In this document: positions 54,196-63,262 of the stretch, piece after piece
How positions within the stretch are numbered: position 1 is the first letter of the stretch
Layout of the letters: every line of letters starts with the position of its first letter
Assembly (NCBI GenBank): GCA_027067855.1
Contig: JAMOUX010000036.1
Span: forward strand, 1-64,000
DNA length: 64,000 bases
Source of the DNA: Candidatus Fermentibacteraceae bacterium
Lineage (GTDB): Bacteria > Fermentibacterota > Fermentibacteria > Fermentibacterales > JCC-6
Reading direction: 5' to 3'
Notes under the pieces: generated by a model
The model's database searches: none
The model's input: only the letters and a program-made list of their open reading frames with translations
What the model was told of the DNA's origin: nothing
Program-made: the position numbers and the translations under genes

Positions 54196-55070
54196 TCGCG
54201 TCTTCCCGCCACAGAGCCGTACTGTTCATGAGCGCGGGAGCGCTCTTCCTGTCCCTGGTTCCAGTCTTCGTCAAAATAATACCACCGGATTCCGGGGTTA
54301 CGACCGGGCAGAAACTTTTCGCCCGCGGATTGTTCAGCGCCCTGCTCACCGGTTCGATACTCGCCGCCGGAAACAGGAGAATGTTACCGGGAAACCGCCT
54401 CGTGGTCTGTATCCGTTCGGTCTTCGGGATAGCCGGAATGTTCGCGTACTTCAAAGCGGTGGAGGGACTTCCCGTACCAGAGGCCGTCACGATCAACAAA
54501 CTCAGCCCCTTCTTCGTGCTGCTGTTCTCGAGGATCTTCCTGGGTGAGAGATTCGGCAGACTACATGTCCTGGCCACCGCGACAGCCTTCGCCGGAGTGG
54601 TGGTGATACTAAGACCCGGAGTGACACCAGTGGGTCTGCCGGCGATCCTGGCCCTCCTCTCGGCCGTTTTCGCCGGAGCCGCATACACCACCCTGAGAGA
54701 ACTGAGAAAGTCGGACGGTCCCCTGGTGATAGTATTCTGGTTCTCTGCGGCCATGGCCCTGTTCTTCCTGCCGGCGGCCCTGTCCGGGCCGGTACCCGGC
54801 CCGGACAGCCTTCTTCCGTTGCTGGGCATCGGAATATCCGGAGCCACCGGCCAGTTGCTCATGACTCTCGCCTACAGATTCGCCCCCGGCGGTGAAGTGG
54901 CGGTATACGGCTACCTCACCGTGGTTTTCGCCATGGTATGGCAGGTGCTGTTGTTCCACTCGAGCCCGGAACCGCCGCTCCTGATCGGTTCCGTCATGGT
55001 CATGACAGGAGGATGGTTGATCTTTTACTCCGCCGCCTCCGAACGGGATACACGCATAAAACGGCCTTAG
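54192..55070 (+). CDS. EamA/DMT-superfamily transporter
   Basis: The 292-residue membrane protein has ten helices arranged as two EamA repeats. Hallmarks are LFARGLFSALLTGSI, EAVTINKLSPFFVLLFSRIF followed by LGERFG, AGVVVILRPGV, and in the second half LMTLAYRFAPGGEVAVYGYL. Members export or import metabolites such as amino acids; the substrate is unknown. TTG 54192 overlaps the DUF362 stop as TTGA, with GGAAG upstream; ATG 54228 is the alternative. Confidence 0.9.
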   Translation: MIASSRHRAVLFMSAGALFLSLVPVFVKIIPPDSGVTTGQKLFARGLFSALLTGSILAAGNRRMLPGNRLVVCIRSVFGIAGMFAYFKAVEGLPVPEAVTINKLSPFFVLLFSRIFLGERFGRLHVLATATAFAGVVVILRPGVTPVGLPAILALLSAVFAGAAYTTLRELRKSDGPLVIVFWFSAAMALFFLPAALSGPVPGPDSLLPLLGIGISGATGQLLMTLAYRFAPGGEVAVYGYLTVVFAMVWQVLLFHSSPEPPLLIGSVMVMTGGWLIFYSAASERDTRIKRP

Positions 55071-55094
55071 CCGCCGCAAATCCTACCAGGCGCC

Positions 55095-55113
55095 GTTCCC
55101 GGGCAACGGGAAC
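55095..55113 (+). terminator. Hairpin after the EamA gene
   Basis: A 7-base-pair perfect stem (GTTCCCG / CGGGAAC) with a GGCAA loop lies 25 bases after the stop. No U-run follows, so termination would be factor-assisted. Confidence 0.4.
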
Positions 55114-55195
55114 TCCCTGATCGACCGGATCACATTACCCGTCTCATGCTCTTATGCCGGTTCAACGGGAGGTGGCGAATCATACCGGATGTTCT

Positions 55196-55201
55196 TATAT
55201 T
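55196..55201 (+). promoter_or_regulatory. Possible -10 box for msrB-msrA
   Basis: TATATT (5 of 6) lies 35 bases before ATG 55236. The hexamer at the right distance upstream, TGGCGA, is only a 3-of-6 -35. Confidence 0.35.
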
Positions 55202-55235
55202 TTCATGGGTTAGCGAACGTGAAAGGATGTGAGAA

Positions 55236-56084
55236 ATGCCCGGGTTCAGACGGCTCTCTCCCCTTGAGGAGAAAGTGCTGGTGCACGGCGCCACGGAAGA
55301 GCCGTTCACCGGCAGGTACGTCAACGAATTCTCGCCGGGAACCTACTTCTGCAGGAGATGCGGACAACCCCTCTATTCATCGGACGAAAAACTCCATTCC
55401 GGTTGCGGGTGGCCCTCTTTCAATTCCGAGTCGGAAGGCGCGGTAAGGGCAAGACCGGAGCCGGATGGAAGAACGGAAATATCCTGTTCGAAATGCGGCG
55501 GACACCTGGGACACGTTTTTCCGGACGATGAGTTTCCTTCCGGCATCCGCCACTGCGTAAACTCCGCATCCCTCCTGTTCGTTCCTTCCGAGAGGCTGGA
55601 ACGAGCGGTCTTCGCGGGAGGTTGCTTCTGGGGAATGCAATACATGTTCCGGGAAATCGAAGGAGTAATTCACACCACGGCCGGATATGCCGGTCCGGAC
55701 AACGACGCTCCGCCCACGTACGAAGACGTATCCCTCGGTAACGGAGACTACGTGGAGGCGGTGGAAGTACTGTTCGACGGCTCCGTCGTTTCATACGAGG
55801 AACTCGCCAGGTTCTTCTTTGAAATCCACGATCCCACCACCGTGGACAGGCAGGGGCCCGACGTGGGGAAGCAGTATCGCTCCGCGGTCTTCTATGTTAA
55901 GGATTCACAGCGCGAGACAGCCATGGCCCTGGTCGACATCCTGAGGAAAAGGGGTTACGACGTGGTGACCGAGATAAAACCCCTGGAAAGTTTCCACCCG
56001 GCCGAGGATCATCACCAGGACTACTATCTCAGGAACGGCGCCGGGACTATCTGTCACACCAGGGTAAACCGTTTCTCAGACTGA
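55236..56084 (+). CDS. msrBA: Methionine sulfoxide reductase, MsrB-MsrA fusion
   Basis: The 282-residue cytoplasmic protein has MsrB first (about 5-118): a zinc site (CRRCGQPLY and CSKCGGHLGHVF) and the catalytic Cys in GIRHCVNSASL. MsrA follows (about 122-282): the catalytic Cys in FAGGCFWGMQYMF, TAGYAGPDND, and HDPTTVDRQGPDVGKQYRS with QDYY near the end. It repairs both R and S forms of oxidised methionine. The order is the reverse of the common MsrA-MsrB fusion. ATG 55236 follows AAAGGA by 8 bases. No signal peptide. Confidence 0.96.
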   Translation: MPGFRRLSPLEEKVLVHGATEEPFTGRYVNEFSPGTYFCRRCGQPLYSSDEKLHSGCGWPSFNSESEGAVRARPEPDGRTEISCSKCGGHLGHVFPDDEFPSGIRHCVNSASLLFVPSERLERAVFAGGCFWGMQYMFREIEGVIHTTAGYAGPDNDAPPTYEDVSLGNGDYVEAVEVLFDGSVVSYEELARFFFEIHDPTTVDRQGPDVGKQYRSAVFYVKDSQRETAMALVDILRKRGYDVVTEIKPLESFHPAEDHHQDYYLRNGAGTICHTRVNRFSD

Positions 56085-56098
56085 TTTCCGCGCAATCG

Positions 56099-56132
56099 TC
56101 CGGTGAATTCCACGGGAAATCGAATCACCGGA
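56099..56132. terminator. Inverted repeat between convergent msrBA and htpG
   Basis: An 8-base-pair perfect stem (TCCGGTGA / TCACCGGA) with an 18-base loop lies in the 53-base convergent gap. It would form in both transcripts. There is no U-run. Confidence 0.45.
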
Positions 56133-56137
56133 ACAAG

Positions 56138-57994
56138 TCACGACAGTAGCGATGCCACGCGTTTCCCGAATTCCGACGGGTTTTCGGGGCGGCCTCCGGC
56201 CATGACCGTTCCCAGGTCGAAGAGTATCATCACGCGGTTCTCCAGTTCACCGCCGGACCGGTCTTCAAGATACAGCTCCTGCAGCCTGTCCAACACGGGA
56301 TGGGCAGGGTTCAGCTCCAGTATCCTTTTTGCCTTGGGGACCTCGTGATCCAAGGTCTTCAGCACGTTCCTGAACATCTCTCCCGGGTCGTCCCTGTCAT
56401 TCACCAGTATGCAGGGCACGTCCCTGAGCCTTGGCGAGAACCTCACCGCTTCCACTCTTTCCCCAAGGACGTCTTTCATGAATTCCAGGAGTCCGGCGTA
56501 CGTTTCCCCGGCATGTTTCCTTTCGGCCTTCTCGGCCTCCGTAAGATCCTCGTCCCCAAGTTCCTTCATGAGGGAAACCAGCTTCCTGCCTCCGTACTCC
56601 CCGAGAACCCGTAGCATGAATTCGTCCATGGGACTGTCGAACAGGATAACCTCCCGGCCGGATCCCGCCGATTCGATATAGGGTGATGACGCCAGTTCCT
56701 TCCTGTCGTTACCGGTAACGTAGTACAATCGACCGGATTCCCCGGGTATTCCGTCCACGACTTCTTTCAGGGTCTTCCGGCCGTCTCCGCTCCGGGAGGT
56801 CCAGACCAGCAGAAGGTCCGCCAGGCGATCCCTGTTCTTCTCGTCGGAATAGATTCCCTCCTTGATGAGTTCGCCGAACGCATCGAAAAACTTTTCATAT
56901 TTCGCCCTGTCATTCGACAACATTTCCTCCAGCCGGGATATCACTTTCCCGGTCAGGGCGTTCCTTATCACCCGAATTATCCTGTTCTCCTGGAGGGTCT
57001 CCCTGGATATGTTGAGGGGCAGGTCGGAGGATTCCACCACTCCCCTGATGAAGCGCAGGTACCTCGGAAGCAGTTCATCCGCCTCTTCCTCTATCATGAC
57101 CTTCCTGACGAACAACCTGATCCCGGTCTTGTAATCCGGCAGCAGCATCTCAACGGTCCTGGAAGCCGGGATGTAAAGAAGGGCGTGGAACTCCGTGGTT
57201 CCCTCTCCGTGGAAAACGAGCCTGGACAGGGGCTTTTGAAGATCGAAACTCAGGCGCATGTAGAACTCGTCGTACTCCCGGTCCGTCACCTCTTCCTCCG
57301 GCTTCGTCCAGATGGGTTTCATGCTGTTGACCGGTTCGTTCTTCCACTTGTCGTCCTCGCCCGACTTCACGTATACCGGGTAGGAAATGAAATCGGAATA
57401 CCTGCGGACGATGCCGGCGAGCCTGACCGGGTCCAGGTACTCCTTCATGTTCCCCTTCAGGTAAAGAACGACGTCGGTGCCTTCCGGGAGATCTTTTTCC
57501 TCCTTCAACGTGAAGGTATCCTGTCCGGTCGACTCCCATACGTAGCCGGTATCACCGCCTACGGGCCTCGAGAGCACCCGTATCCTGTCGGCCACCATGA
57601 AACCCGAGTAGAAACCCACACCGAACTGCCCTATGAGTTCCGGCACGCCTTCCTCCCCGGCTTTCTGCAATTTCTTCAGGAAATTCCTGGTCCCGGATCC
57701 CGCTATCGTACCCAGTTCCCGGGTCATTTCGTCGCCGTCCATCCCTATGCCGTTGTCCCGCACCGTCAGAGTGCCGTTCACGACGTCGGGAATCACTTCT
57801 ATCCTGAACTCCCTGTCCCCGTCGAGTTCGGGAGAGGTGAGCATCTTGAAACGCAGCCTGTCCAGCGCATCCGAGGCGTTGGATATGAGTTCCCGGAGAA
57901 AGACGTCCGGGTGGGAATACAGGCTGTTTATCACTATGTCCAGGACTTTCCTGGTTTCCGCCTTGAACTTCAGTTTGCGTGTATCGTGAGACAT
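56138..57994 (-). CDS. htpG: Chaperone HtpG (Hsp90)
   Basis: The dimeric ATP-dependent chaperone has 618 residues. The GHKL ATPase domain has LRELISNASDALDRLRF, VRDNGIGMDGDEM, IGQFGVGFYSGFMVADR and TGQDTFTL; the middle domain has SDLPLNISRETLQENR. The C-terminal dimerisation domain is present. ATG 57994 has an ideal AAGGAGG site at 4 bases; the frame extends upstream into the gap without a ribosome site. It follows the phosphatase-superfamily gene by 34 bases. Confidence 0.97.
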   Translation of the reverse strand: MSHDTRKLKFKAETRKVLDIVINSLYSHPDVFLRELISNASDALDRLRFKMLTSPELDGDREFRIEVIPDVVNGTLTVRDNGIGMDGDEMTRELGTIAGSGTRNFLKKLQKAGEEGVPELIGQFGVGFYSGFMVADRIRVLSRPVGGDTGYVWESTGQDTFTLKEEKDLPEGTDVVLYLKGNMKEYLDPVRLAGIVRRYSDFISYPVYVKSGEDDKWKNEPVNSMKPIWTKPEEEVTDREYDEFYMRLSFDLQKPLSRLVFHGEGTTEFHALLYIPASRTVEMLLPDYKTGIRLFVRKVMIEEEADELLPRYLRFIRGVVESSDLPLNISRETLQENRIIRVIRNALTGKVISRLEEMLSNDRAKYEKFFDAFGELIKEGIYSDEKNRDRLADLLLVWTSRSGDGRKTLKEVVDGIPGESGRLYYVTGNDRKELASSPYIESAGSGREVILFDSPMDEFMLRVLGEYGGRKLVSLMKELGDEDLTEAEKAERKHAGETYAGLLEFMKDVLGERVEAVRFSPRLRDVPCILVNDRDDPGEMFRNVLKTLDHEVPKAKRILELNPAHPVLDRLQELYLEDRSGGELENRVMILFDLGTVMAGGRPENPSEFGKRVASLLS

Positions 57995-58028
57995 GTTCCT
58001 CCTTCCACCCGAAATCACCACGAATCCG

Positions 58029-58937
58029 TCAGCGAATTCTTCCCTCCAGGAACGGAACCTGGAAAACCTTCTCGTGAAACACCGGACCGTGACCGAAATA
58101 ACCACCCTCACCGAAAAGTTCACCGTGATCCGAGGTAACGGTTATGTAAGTACCCCGGGGAACCATGTCGAAGAGCTTTTCGAACACTCCGTCGAGGTAC
58201 CTGACGGCTTCCACCTGGCGGACCTTCAATCTTTCCAGTTGATCCCGGTCGAAGAACTTCGGCGACTCGCCGTCTTCCACCAGATTACCCCCCACCACGT
58301 GATCGTCCAAGTGTTTGAAAACCCCATGGACTCCGCTTATCCTGGGCCACCGGTTCTTCGGTTCCGATGGCAGGGCGTAGGGATAATGGGTCTCACCCAC
58401 GTTGAGCAGGTAGAAGGCGGGCCTCCCGTCACTGAAGGTCATCTCGTCAAGCATGGCGGCCATGTCGTTGTGTTCCGGCATGAGCTTCCACGAATCGAAA
58501 CCCCTGTTCACAGGAGTATGACTGTTGAGAACCGGAAGGGAGACCATGGCCCTGGTGCGGTAACCCAGGCTGCTCCTGAGAAAATCCGGAAGATAGAGCC
58601 TGGGAACCAGGCTCTTGAACTCTATTCCCTTCGCACCAAGCCTTTCATTGAACTTTACGAAATCATTCTTGTAATACTCCGAGGCGAACACGTGCCTCGG
58701 ACTTGTGTGGGGCATGAGCCCCATGAGGAGGTTGTAATGGGACGGCGCCGTCCAGGAGGCGTACGAGTACCTGCACTCCACTTCTCCGAGCTTCATTATC
58801 GTTTTCGGTGCGGCTTCCATGAAAGTATCGTACCTGCAACTGTCCAGGATGACCACGATGTAGTTCAGCAGACCGTCGGCAACCGGCGTTCCGTCACCCT
58901 TCGATTCATATCCTTCCTTGCCGCCCGAAGTGGTCAT
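58029..58937 (-). CDS. Alkaline phosphatase/sulfatase-superfamily protein
   Basis: The 302-residue protein has metal-ligand blocks of the superfamily: VILDSCRYDTF near the N-terminus, the nucleophile region SWTAPSHYNLLMG, PEHNDMAAML, NVGETHYPYAL, and VTSDHGELFGEGGYFGHGPV with a following HE. It lacks the sulfatase CxPSR motif, so formylglycine chemistry is unlikely; the Ser or Thr in TAPSH may be the nucleophile. There is no signal peptide, unlike most sulfatases, so a cytoplasmic phospho- or metalloenzyme is likely. ATG 58937 has GGAGG at 4 bases. Confidence 0.87.
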   Translation of the reverse strand: MTTSGGKEGYESKGDGTPVADGLLNYIVVILDSCRYDTFMEAAPKTIMKLGEVECRYSYASWTAPSHYNLLMGLMPHTSPRHVFASEYYKNDFVKFNERLGAKGIEFKSLVPRLYLPDFLRSSLGYRTRAMVSLPVLNSHTPVNRGFDSWKLMPEHNDMAAMLDEMTFSDGRPAFYLLNVGETHYPYALPSEPKNRWPRISGVHGVFKHLDDHVVGGNLVEDGESPKFFDRDQLERLKVRQVEAVRYLDGVFEKLFDMVPRGTYITVTSDHGELFGEGGYFGHGPVFHEKVFQVPFLEGRIR

Positions 58938-58980
58938 ACGGCCTCCAAGCCTGGTGTAAACTCCTTGTTTAAGCCCGAGA

Positions 58981-59607
58981 TCACCTGATGGGCGCGACGC
59001 TCGACGCCATATCGTTCATGACCTCTTCACACCATATGCCCACCAGGATGTCCATGGCCGATGCCAGTTCCGCGTAACCGGGGGAATCCAGCGTCCAGGT
59101 GAACCTGTAGTTCTCCTGGAACAGGAGAGCGTTCCCTTCACCTTCGAGCAGGGTGACGTCCACGTCCAGAACCGCTTCCCATCCATCTTCCGTGGCCCTG
59201 CCTCCCAGTTCCCTCACGTAACCCTCCACGACCAGATCGTCGTCCAACACCGTCGACCGTCGAAGCACGGCTCCCCACGCCCCGGTTTCCACCATGGCCT
59301 TCACAAGAATGTCCGGCAGGAATTCCGCGGGCCTGGCGAACCAGATGTTATCGCCGGAACGATTCAGGGTTCCATCCTCCAGTATTACCGTGATCCCCAT
59401 GCCTTCCACCGAAGCGGAAGAGGAAAAATCCTTGACCTTGACCACCAAACCGTTACAGGCGGCGGAAGGTCCGGGAGGATCCGGCTCCACCGTCCACACC
59501 GTCGCCCGGGCATCCGGACCGGCTCCTATGGGCACGTTCACCGTTATGCAAGATGAAAGTAACGACAATATGGAAACGAAGAATATGAAATGAGCCCTTT
59601 CGATCAC
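58981..59607 (-). CDS. ABC-transport auxiliary lipoprotein of the Mla/MCE system
   Basis: The 208-residue protein has a signal peptide with lipobox (FIFFVSILSLLSSC). The mature part has the pattern of PqiC/ABC_trans_aux lipoproteins (LVVKVKDFSSSASVEGMGIT, IWFARPAEFLPDILVKAMVE, DDDLVVEGYVRELGG, near the end a 'W-x-E-x-x' helix). These anchor the MCE bridge to the outer membrane. GTG 59607 overlaps the mlaD stop as GTGA and has AGGGGG at 7 bases; an upstream TTG at 59613 is less likely. Confidence 0.88.
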   Translation of the reverse strand: MIERAHFIFFVSILSLLSSCITVNVPIGAGPDARATVWTVEPDPPGPSAACNGLVVKVKDFSSSASVEGMGITVILEDGTLNRSGDNIWFARPAEFLPDILVKAMVETGAWGAVLRRSTVLDDDLVVEGYVRELGGRATEDGWEAVLDVDVTLLEGEGNALLFQENYRFTWTLDSPGYAELASAMDILVGIWCEEVMNDMASSVAPIR

Positions 59608-60473
59608 CGCCAAGCCCCCTCTCCCGAGGTTCCCACCAGGAGTTCCGAAAAATGGTTTCTCAACATTATCAGCAGCCCCGACAACTCTTCCGCCATCCTG
59701 GAGCCTTCCACCACGAATTCATCCAGCCTGCCCGACAACCTGCCGATGGGTTTCGAGAGAGCATTGAGTTCGATAACCAGGGAATCCAGATTCCCCGCCA
59801 ACCCGGGCGCCGTCTCTTCCAGCCTCCGGATCATCATGTCGATGTCCCTGCCCAGTTCGGTATACGTGGCGAGCAACGAGTCCAGGCGCTCCGTGTTCCG
59901 CAGGATGGAAGACACCACGCTGTCCACCACTCCATCTTCGAACAGGAGATTCAAGTTGTCCAGGAGCCTGTTCATCCTGGTTCCCATTGATGCCAGGTCC
60001 ATGTTGTCAAAGGTCTTGGTAAACCTGTAGAGTATGCCGCTCAGGGTCTGGATGGGCCCGGCGGAAACGGGAATTACCGGGTATTCCACCTGGAAACCAT
60101 AATCGCGGTCATAACGCTCCACGGTGGAATCGACGCTGAGATTTATGACCTGAAGGCCGGTTATCCCCACCAGCTGCAGCGTGGCGGTTATCGAGGAATC
60201 GACGGGAAAATCCGACCTGATTTCCATAAGAACTTCCACCATCCTTCCGTCGGGGGCTATTCTTATCCGGGAAACGCGGCCTACGGGTACACCGTTGTAC
60301 AACACGCCGCTACCCTCGTTCAAACCCTGGACGGACCATTGGAAATAACTCACGTACGTGGTGTTGTCGTCTTCCCTGAAGCCGCCTCCCAGCCAAACCA
60401 GGAGGATCACCAGGGCCATCACGCCCCCCAGGAAGAAAAGCCCCAACTTGAACCTGTTTCCCGTCATGGTCAT
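59604..60473 (-). CDS. mlaD: MCE-domain periplasmic lipid-binding protein (MlaD-like)
   Basis: The 289-residue protein has one N-terminal membrane anchor (LGLFFLGGVMALVILLVWLG) and a single MCE domain (FQWSVQGLNEGSGVLYNGVP, VGRVSRIRIAPDGRMVEVLM, TATLQLVGITGLQVINL). A long coiled-coil C-terminus follows (SILRNTERLDSLLATYTELG and further heptads). It forms a hexameric periplasmic ring or needle carrying phospholipids between membranes. It lies 1 base after mlaF. The long coiled coil suggests a needle-like extension, as in LetB/PqiB-type proteins. Confidence 0.94.
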   Translation of the reverse strand: MTMTGNRFKLGLFFLGGVMALVILLVWLGGGFREDDNTTYVSYFQWSVQGLNEGSGVLYNGVPVGRVSRIRIAPDGRMVEVLMEIRSDFPVDSSITATLQLVGITGLQVINLSVDSTVERYDRDYGFQVEYPVIPVSAGPIQTLSGILYRFTKTFDNMDLASMGTRMNRLLDNLNLLFEDGVVDSVVSSILRNTERLDSLLATYTELGRDIDMMIRRLEETAPGLAGNLDSLVIELNALSKPIGRLSGRLDEFVVEGSRMAEELSGLLIMLRNHFSELLVGTSGEGAWR

Positions 60474-60474
60474 T

Positions 60475-61230
60475 TCAGTCCGATTCCTCCCCGACGTTTC
60501 TCCTGAAGAATGCGCGAACCCTCGGATCGGTGCTCCCGTCCCTCAGTTCCCGGGCCGTCCCGGTGGCGATTATACCACGGGTTTCCGCATCAAGCATTAT
60601 CACCCTGTCGGAGATGGCAAATATACTGGCCAGTTCATGGGTAACAATGATGACCGTAGTTCCCAGCGACCTGTTTATACTTTTTATCAGGTTGTCCAGC
60701 TTCGCCGACGTGACCGGATCGAGACCCGCGGACGGTTCATCGAAGAACAGCACTTCCGGATCCAGGGCCATGGCCCTGGCAAGGCCCGCCCGCTTCTGCA
60801 TGCCTCCCGAAACCTCCATGGGGTTGGCGGTGGCGAATTCCGCGAGTCCCACCGTCTCCAGCTTGCTGAAAGCCACCGTGATCATCTCCCTTTCCGTCAG
60901 GTCGGTGTACTCTCTCAAGGGAAGCATCACGTTCTCCAGAATGGAAAGGTTCCCGAGGAGCGCCCCGGACTGGAATGTAACCCCCCATCTCCTTCTGGCA
61001 TTCAACATGGCATCGGGATTGGACCACACGTCAATTCCGCGGAACAATATACGCCCTGCCCACGGCTTGATGAGACCCAGCATGTGACGCATGAGCGTGC
61101 TTTTACCGCAACCGCTGCGCCCCACTATCATCAGGATCTCCCCCTCCATGACCCGGAAATCCACTCCATCCAGCACCGGCAAGCGGTCCCAGCCTCCGCG
61201 AAGCCCTTCGACCTTGATAACCGCATCCAT
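60475..61230 (-). CDS. mlaF: ABC transporter ATPase of the Mla lipid-transport system
   Basis: The cytoplasmic ATPase has 251 residues: Walker A (GRSGCGKSTLMRHM), Q-loop (VTFQSGALLGNLSILENVML), the signature NPMEVSGGMQKRAGLARAMA (SGGMQKR is typical of MlaF), Walker B (VLFFDEPSAGLDP) and the switch His (IVTHELASIF). It pairs with the MlaE permease immediately upstream and powers lipid transfer through MlaD. ATG 61230 directly follows the mlaE stop. Confidence 0.95.
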   Translation of the reverse strand: MDAVIKVEGLRGGWDRLPVLDGVDFRVMEGEILMIVGRSGCGKSTLMRHMLGLIKPWAGRILFRGIDVWSNPDAMLNARRRWGVTFQSGALLGNLSILENVMLPLREYTDLTEREMITVAFSKLETVGLAEFATANPMEVSGGMQKRAGLARAMALDPEVLFFDEPSAGLDPVTSAKLDNLIKSINRSLGTTVIIVTHELASIFAISDRVIMLDAETRGIIATGTARELRDGSTDPRVRAFFRRNVGEESD

Positions 61231-62358
61231 CTAGAAACTCAACCCGGGTCTTATGTGTACGAAAAGCAACGACAGCATGGCGTCGGCGAAAATCACCATA
61301 AAGATGCTCATCACCACCGCGGCCGTCGTCGCCCTTCCCACGGCTGAAGCCCCCCCCCTGACCCTCATTCCCATGTAGCTCCCTACCGTGGAGATGATCA
61401 CGGCGTACACAACGCTCTTGAGCATGCCCCAAAGGATGTCCAGGGGTATGACGGCTCCCCCCAGCTTCGAAACGAAGGTTCCGGCGGGAAGATCCAGGAA
61501 CATCATTCCCGAAACCATGCCCCCCAATACGCCTGAAATGTTGGCCAGGAGCACCAGGAAAGGCATGACGAACAGCAGCGCCATCATTTTGGGCACCACC
61601 AGGTAATTGAATATGTCGAAGCCCATGACACGCAATGCGTCCACTTCCTCCCGCACTTTCATGGTTCCTATTTCCGCGGCGTAGGCCGAACCCGACCTGC
61701 CCGCCACCAGCACCGCCGCCAGCATCGGACCTATCTCCCAGGTTATACTGTAGGCCAGGAGCGTAGGCATGAAATTCTCCGCTCCGAAAATCCTCATCTG
61801 GTATCCCGCCTGGTATCCCAGCACCACGCCCAGCAGCCAGTTAAGGGTGGCTACTATGGGAACCGCCTTGTAACCGGATTCCTCCATGTAGTAGAGGATC
61901 ATATGCCATCTTATCTTCATGGGGGTCAGCAGGACCTGAAGGAAAGCTCCCAGGGTTTCCAGGAGAAACCTTCCAAGCCCCGCCACCGTGGAGGCCATCT
62001 CGTACCAGCTTCTGCCTATGAACTCCAGGGTCTCGCCCAACGAGACGCGGTTTTTAAAGTCGGATGCGGCCGATTCGAATTTCGAAAGCGATTCGAAGAT
62101 TTCCATGACCGAGCGTGGAGTATTCTCGAAGGAAACACGCACTCCGGCTCTTCTCAACTCATTGCAGAAACCCTGCAGGACTACGGCGGTCACGGAATCT
62201 ATACCGGGACTGTCCCGGAAATCCACCACCAGTCTCCCGGAATCCAGAATACGGGACCGGTAACGCCTGAAAAAATTCCTCACGTAATCGACGTCGGTGT
62301 CCGCCAGGACTCCCCGGATCACCACCCTGGGCTCGTCGTACTCCAGCTTTCCGGACAA
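61231..62358 (-). CDS. mlaE: MlaE-family permease with N-terminal STAS domain
   Basis: The roughly 375-residue inner-membrane protein starts with a STAS-like domain of about 100 residues (RLVVDFRDSPGIDSVTAVVL), homologous to MlaB, fused to the MlaE permease. The permease has LGRFLLETLGAFLQVLLTP, the family motif AVLVAGRSGSAYAAEIGTMK followed by VREEVDALRVMG, and five or so helices. Fusion removes the need for a separate MlaB, and none is nearby. The start is uncertain: TTG 62358 has GGAAGG at 6 bases, while GTG 62364 and TTG 62376 are worse. Confidence 0.93.
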   Translation of the reverse strand: MSGKLEYDEPRVVIRGVLADTDVDYVRNFFRRYRSRILDSGRLVVDFRDSPGIDSVTAVVLQGFCNELRRAGVRVSFENTPRSVMEIFESLSKFESAASDFKNRVSLGETLEFIGRSWYEMASTVAGLGRFLLETLGAFLQVLLTPMKIRWHMILYYMEESGYKAVPIVATLNWLLGVVLGYQAGYQMRIFGAENFMPTLLAYSITWEIGPMLAAVLVAGRSGSAYAAEIGTMKVREEVDALRVMGFDIFNYLVVPKMMALLFVMPFLVLLANISGVLGGMVSGMMFLDLPAGTFVSKLGGAVIPLDILWGMLKSVVYAVIISTVGSYMGMRVRGGASAVGRATTAAVVMSIFMVIFADAMLSLLFVHIRPGLSF

Positions 62359-62431
62359 GGACACCCTTCCTTTCAAGAACGGGATACCGGATCGAAGGTT
62401 AATTTAATCCAGACGGGCTCCGGACGCTATG

Positions 62432-62454
62432 GTGAAAACAGGCGGGAATCCGCC
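62432..62454 (-). terminator. Weak intrinsic terminator after the ABC importer ATPase gene
   Basis: On the minus strand the stem GGCGG / CCGCC with an ATTC loop is followed by TGTTTTC. It separates the importer operon from the mla operon. I found no convincing mla promoter in 62359-62431. Confidence 0.5.
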
Positions 62455-62478
62455 GCCATGGTACCGTACCTCCGGAAA

Positions 62479-63255
62479 TCAACGCGGCTTCACCGGAACC
62501 GGTTCAGGTTCACCTGAAACCAGCTCTTCGAAGGTGCGCCTGAGGGAAACCAGGTACCCGGTGAATTCCTCGGACAACCTGGAGCGCGGTTCCGGTAGAT
62601 CGATGTTCTCGAACCTTACTATCCTGCCGGGCCTGTGTCCGAGTACTATCACCTTCCGGGCCAGGAAAACCGCTTCTTCGATGTTGTGAGTGACGAAAAC
62701 CACCGTGGTGGAAGATTCCTTCCACAAGGTTCTCAGGCTCCCCTGAAGCTCCTGGCTGGTCCTGGTGTCAAGGGAACTGAAGGGTTCATCGAGGAGGAGA
62801 ATGTCGGGGTTCACCACCAGGGAACGAGCCAGGGCCGTTCTCTGCCGCATCCCACCGGAGAGCTGATGGGGATAGGAATCCTCGAAACCGGACAGACCCA
62901 TCATATCCAGTATCTTCTCCGCTTCTTTCCGACGGCGGCTTTTGTCCATTCCCGCCGCCCTCAACGGAAACTCGACGTTGGAGCGGACAGACATCCATGG
63001 AAACAAGGCTCCCTGCTGGAATACGTAACCGATAACGGGACTAGCGCCTCCCGCTCCGGCGGGTAGTGATATGCCGCCCGAATCCGGCTTCTCCAATCCA
63101 GCCAGAAGTCTCAGCAACGTCGTCTTGCCGCATCCGGTAGGTCCCAGTATGCAAAGGAACGATCCCCGTTCCACCCGGAAGTCCACGGGACCCAAAGCAT
63201 GTACCACTCCTCCCGATTCGCGGTACGTGCGGGTGAGGCCGGTAACCTTCAACAC
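62479..63255 (-). CDS. ABC importer ATPase, nitrate/sulfonate/taurine type
   Basis: The 258-residue ATPase has Walker A (GPTGCGKTTLLRLLAGLEKP), Q-loop (IGYVFQQGALFPWMSVRSNV), signature (HQLSGGMRQRTALARSLV), Walker B (ILLLDEPFSSLD) and switch (FVTHNIEEAVFLA). FVTHNIEEAVFLA and VLGHRPGRIV mark the SsuB/TauB/NrtD family. It starts at GTG 63255, 7 bases after the permease gene. The substrate-binding protein is outside the window, so the substrate (sulfonate, nitrate, pyrimidine precursor or other) is unknown. Confidence 0.92.
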   Translation of the reverse strand: MLKVTGLTRTYRESGGVVHALGPVDFRVERGSFLCILGPTGCGKTTLLRLLAGLEKPDSGGISLPAGAGGASPVIGYVFQQGALFPWMSVRSNVEFPLRAAGMDKSRRRKEAEKILDMMGLSGFEDSYPHQLSGGMRQRTALARSLVVNPDILLLDEPFSSLDTRTSQELQGSLRTLWKESSTTVVFVTHNIEEAVFLARKVIVLGHRPGRIVRFENIDLPEPRSRLSEEFTGYLVSLRRTFEELVSGEPEPVPVKPR

Positions 63256-63262
63256 GGCGCGT

